NCBI RefSeq assembly: GCF_040802235.1 | Contig: NC_133167.1 | Span: 101,914,001-101,978,000 of the forward strand | DNA length: 64,000 nucleotides | Direction of reading: 5' to 3' | Source of the DNA: Manis javanica | Taxonomy: Eukaryota; Chordata; Mammalia; Pholidota; Manidae | Shown here: piece after piece, positions 60,120-64,000 of the stretch | Layout: the number at the start of each line of letters is the position of its first letter | Numbering within the stretch: position 1 is the stretch's first letter | Notes under the pieces: generated by a model | What the model saw: only the letters and a program-made list of their open reading frames with translations | Told to the model about the DNA's origin: nothing | The model's database searches: none | Position numbers and translations under genes: made by a program

Positions 60120-61690
60120 ATACAACTGGGCGCAGAAGTCCCATGGGGTCACCAGCCTGGAAAGCAAGGTGCAGTCAGGAGGAAGGAGTGGGCGGGGGCA
60201 GCTGACGACGAGGGGGTGGAAGAGAGGTGGGCCTCCCTGGGGAGAAATCACAGGTGGACACAGGAAAAGACAATGGCTTTCCAAAGGCGGCTGCTCTGTT
60301 GGTGATGAGGGAGAGAGGTGGGAAGAGGGCTCTCAGAGAGCCAAGGCAGTGTAAAGAAGACTCTGGAAGCACCGAGAAAGCCTTCACTGGGCAGATATGG
60401 AAAACTGGCGCCAGGAGGCAGTGTTGGAGAAAAGGGGTGAGGCCAGGAAGGCCAGAGGTGGGTAGCACGGGAGCTCCTGCTGTGGCCAGAGGAGAAGAGC
60501 GTCAGGCTGGGTCCACACTCACACCCGGGGGTCATGTGTGAGCCCCGTGCCTCCTGACAAGCCTTGCCTCTGCTAATAATCTTGGCCAAAGGTTCCACTT
60601 TGATGCCTTAAAAACAAATCACCTACTGAATGTTTTAAAGACTGGAGTCTCCAGGCCAATAGCAATTACTGTAATTGTTCTTAAAAGATTAATTACAAGA
60701 GTGTTTTAGTTCTTATTTTATATGGAGAAGATTCCCTTTCTTTTTTCCTTTACAAGCTATTCAGCCCTGGAAGCCAGCATCTTAAGGACTACACATTCGA
60801 GGAATTCCCTGCAGGGTCCTAAGTACCTGGAGCTGGTGTTAAAAAGATCATTAAGAGCAGAGCATCTCTGCGTTCCCTGGAGCTCCTGTTAATTTGTGTT
60901 TAAAGACCTAGACTCTAGCAGAGTTAATATTTACAGTGAGGTGATATATTATTTACATGGGCCCCAGACACCAAAACATCTATAAATTCACACATAGTTA
61001 ACCTCTTTCTGTTCCTTCCTTTACTTATTAAGTCAACTCAAGACCTAGTCTATTATCAGATATAAAGTTCTTTCAATAATTTCACCCACAAGCCCTTTAA
61101 AAGGAAAATAAAAAATGAAGGTCTTACCAAATTCTCCTTTAACACGAGGAACTGTTCACATTTCAGAAGTGGTTCTGGGTAAGGTCAATGATAAAAATGT
61201 GAAAGAACAATAAATTTTTGCCACTTTCTCCTTCAGAGTTATATACAAAGTGCAGAGAAGGAAATGGACTCCAAGGAGGGAAATTTTCCTGCAGAGTGTA
61301 CCAAGTTTTTCCTAAGGATTTCCAGGGATAAAGGGGTACATATGGACAAAGCTAATAGGCAAAATACACTGCTTAACAATATATGCATCCATTTACATGA
61401 ATTGACAAATTACATACTGCCCCAGAATCCTTAGCAAGGGTTCTCAACCAAGTCATAAAATTCTGTACCTGCTGGGTTGTTTTCTGTTTGTCCCGTAGCG
61501 GCTCAGTTTCTCCAAGTGTGACCCCTGAGGGTCCAGGTGTCTGGTGCACCTCAAGATTTCACCCCAGGCTTGATCCAGCTCAGTCTACATGATCCACTTA
61601 CCTTTCAGGGGCAGGAGCCAAGAGAATCACCCCACTTACACAGCAATGAGGGACAGAAAGTGGGTGGTATTGGGGAGTCCTGTTGGGATC
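60120..61690. other. Intergenic, possible conserved non-coding element
   Basis: 60590-60970 holds AT-rich, motif-dense sequence (TTAATTACA, GTTAATATTTACA) of the type seen in conserved developmental enhancers. The rest is unrecognised. Confidence 0.35.
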
Positions 61691-61918
61691 AAAGTAGTAC
61701 AGCAATTTACAAACTAGAGGCATCCACACGAGAATGTACACATGAAAATTTATAGCATCATTATACATAAGAGCCAAAAAATGTGAACTCAAATGTCTAC
61801 CAACTGACAAATGGATAAATAAAAGTGTGGTATATCCATACAATGAAATACTATTCAGCAATAGAAATAAATGAAGTACTGATACATGCTACAGCATGGA
61901 TGAATACAAACCACCAAT
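61690..61918 (+). mobile_element. L1M 3' region fragment
   Basis: TAAGAGCCAAAAAATGTG, CAAATGTCTACCAACTGAC, AATGGATAAATAAAAGTGTG, ATACAATGAAATACTATTC, AGCAATAGAAATAAATGAAG follow the remembered L1M 3' order. Confidence 0.85.
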
Positions 61919-62632
61919 GTCAGGAATGAAAGGGGTTATCACTACAGAGCCTATAAATATGAAAAGAATAATAGAGAATATTAAGAATAACTTTATGCCA
62001 TTGAATTAAGCAGTTTAGAGGAAATTAGACAAACTCAGTAACTTATGAAAACTGACACAGGATAAAGCAGAAGATTTGAATAGCCCTGATATCTAGTAAA
62101 GAAATTGAATTTGTTATCAAAACCTCAGAAGGAAAATTTCAGGCTCATATTGTTTCACTGATGAATTCTATCAAATATGTAAGAAAAAAATGATTCTTTT
62201 TCGAAAGCAGAGGAGGAGGAAACCCTTCTAATTCATTTTATGAGACCAGCATAGCCCTAATACCAAAATTTGACAGACCATTACAAAAAAAAAAAAATAG
62301 AGGCCAGTATCCCTCATGAATATTGACACAAGAATCCTCAACCAAATACTAGCTAAGCAAATCCAGCAATCTATAAAAAGGTTAAATATCATGACCAAGC
62401 AGATTTTATTCCAGGAGTGCAAGGTTGGTTTAACACTAAAAAATCTGTATAATTGGTCATATATATGGAATAGAAGAGAGATACCACATAATTATTTCAA
62501 CGGATGCAGAAAAAGTATTTGGGAAAATTCTGTACTCATTTGGGATAAAAGCAAAACCAAAAAATCTATCTGCCCATTAGGGGAGAAGAGAAGTGTCTCA
62601 ACCTGATAGGAGCATCTGTGAAATTAGCACAC
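61918..62632 (+). pseudogene. L1 ORF2 reverse-transcriptase fragment, dead
   Basis: Collinear with the palm/finger part of L1 ORF2 ahead of the catalytic ADD motif: nucleotide blocks for the linker before RT, then peptides [22 protein letters not shown], and on to the TDAEKVF-like and LNLIGAS-like blocks, with frame breaks. It begins directly after an L1M 3' fragment, so it is a second insertion or a rearranged one. No functional protein. Confidence 0.85.
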
Positions 62633-63765
62633 AAGGATTGCTGTATCTTGGTTATCTCACGGTGCATTGTTTTCCCTTGAAAATCTGTCGAATGTTCTTT
62701 TTTTGTTTTCTGCAGGCATGTTGAGTATTGGATTGGATCTTGGACAGTGTGCACACTATGCTGTGGAGTCTCTGGATCCCGTGGTGGCTCTGAAACATGT
62801 TGATTTTGTTGCTGTTTTCCCAGGCACTGGTCTGGATTCATCTTGCACTCTCCTTGTCTCAGGCAGCAGCTGAAATCTCAGTTCAGTTCTTTTATCCTCA
62901 GCTGGGCTGCTATACACCTGCTCTTGGTATGTAGTGTTCAGAAGTCAGCCAGAGATGTGGACAGAGCTACACACAGGAATGGAGCTCCCCATCACCCACA
63001 CCCTCCTTTCTGGCATTCCGCTCTCACCTTCCAGAGGCCGCAGTGACTCTGATGTCTGTTGTCTCTTCAGGCCCGAACAACTACAGGTTTTCTGTTGGAA
63101 TTTTTGTAGGGGGACCAACCACCCTGGTTTGCCCAGAAATGCGGGCTTTCCTGGACCGTGGGTCTTTCTGTGCTGAAACTGGGACATCCCTGCAAGAACT
63201 GTGTTGGTGGATTACTCTGAGTTTCGGCTACTCCGTAGGTTGCAGACTGCAGTTGAAGACATGAAAAACCCCTCACCCAGTGCCATTCTTTTCCTCCAGA
63301 ACCTACCTGTTTATGGCACTTCTCAGGACCTTTAAGATTGGGGCGGTGCGGGGAGTGTTGATTTGTATTTTGTGCAACTTATAACTGTTATCTGTGGGAC
63401 AGCTGGTCCAATAGGAGTCTCATTGGTCACGGCCAGAAATAAATCTCCCCTTACTCTCTCTTACCTAACACATTGCAAACCATATTGCAGTTGTTCTCTT
63501 TTTCTCTACCAGGTGGGTCTCCTCATTGCCTCTGGGAGCCCCTTTCTTTTTCTCTCCTGAGCCTTCTTCCAAGTCCCCAGTCTTACGAGCGCGCCTCTCC
63601 AGGATGTTCCCTGAAACCCCTCCCGACAAGCAGCTTCGGTGTGGGTTATTGACTGACTCCCGCCAACATCAGGAAGCCATCAGTGCCCACAGCTTAGGTT
63701 CCGGTCCATTCATGATCTCACCTGACCCTTATCACGACTCTGCAAGGGAGCGTTAACCTTTTCAT
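62633..63765 (+). repeat. Unidentified 1.1-kb segment, possible LINE 5' UTR or other repeat
   Basis: CpG-containing, evenly mixed sequence unlike the AT-rich sides. It follows straight on from the L1 ORF2 remnant. The style, with phrases such as GGATTGGATCTTGGACAGTG, recalls LINE 5' UTR sequences of some mammals, but I cannot name a family. No coding frame longer than 96 codons and no splice pattern. Confidence 0.3.
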
Positions 63766-63769
63766 ACTA

Positions 63770-63850
63770 CAGGCAAGATACTTAAGAATCAACAAACTTA
63801 TTTACCCAAGATCCCAAGGCTGGCAAGTGCAAGAAACCTAAAAGGAACTT
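63770..63850 (-). repeat. Possible MIR fragment
   Basis: TTATTTACCCAAGATCCCAA followed by GGCTGGCAAGTG resembles the central reverse MIR. Weak. The remaining bases to 64000 show nothing. Confidence 0.4.
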
Positions 63851-64000
63851 CCTTGTCTAACAGTGTTCCTGCCCAGTCCTTGCTCATCCCCCACAGAGGG
63901 CTAGGACACTGTGAACAGGTATCTCTGAACTCCTGGCATCCCGAGTTTTAGCGCTGTTGATACCAGCTTGCTTCCCTGATTGGCACCAGTATTTGTGGCA

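Overview
This is nuclear DNA from a placental mammal. It holds one multi-exon protein gene with GT/AG introns, GC-rich promoter islands in otherwise AT-leaning sequence, and many decayed MIR, L2, L1M, MLT1 and hAT fragments. I see no Alu, B1/B2, carnivore SINEC, ruminant Bov-tA, pig PRE1 or equid ERE copies. The one clearly young element is a 5'-truncated L1. A non-primate, non-rodent mammal with little recent SINE activity fits (Laurasiatheria is my guess), but the species cannot be fixed from the window.

The only protein-coding gene I can support is CDKN2AIP (CARF, collaborator of ARF). It lies on the minus strand, coding span 20404-22972, in three exons (22701-22972, 22154-22284, 20404-21749) that give an intact 582-residue product. 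An N-terminal XRN2-binding (XTBD) region is followed by a long serine-rich middle with about nine 13-residue imperfect repeats, then a C-terminal double-stranded RNA-binding domain. The promoter lies in a CpG island (about 22.55-23.53 kb) and has a TATA box at 23156-23163. The 3' UTR probably runs to about 18.79 kb.

Left edge (1-2.3 kb): a second CpG island with two NRF1-type motifs. On the plus strand a candidate two-exon non-coding transcript ends in a good poly(A) signal. From memory of human 4q35.1 the neighbour on this side would be ING2, but no ING2 coding exon is visible. From 2.3 to 18.8 kb the sequence is non-coding with old repeats and three CTCF-like motifs. From 23.7 to 64 kb I find no gene. 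This is a long intergenic region carrying old repeats, two CpG-rich patches (40.6-40.9 and 45.2-46.1 kb), a G-rich minisatellite, a 71-bp tandem duplication, a young L1 with target-site duplications (47.4-48.0 kb), an L1 reverse-transcriptase fragment (61.9-62.6 kb) and several unrecognised repeated segments. Coordinates of old repeats are approximate because they were judged by eye against remembered consensus sequences.

I found no CRISPR array, operon or exotic system. The most interesting items are homologous segments that match no family I can name (8.1/39.1 kb, 57.4/58.9 kb, and three copies at 29.1-29.4 kb), the candidate divergent transcript, and the layout of CTCF-like sites on either side of CDKN2AIP.
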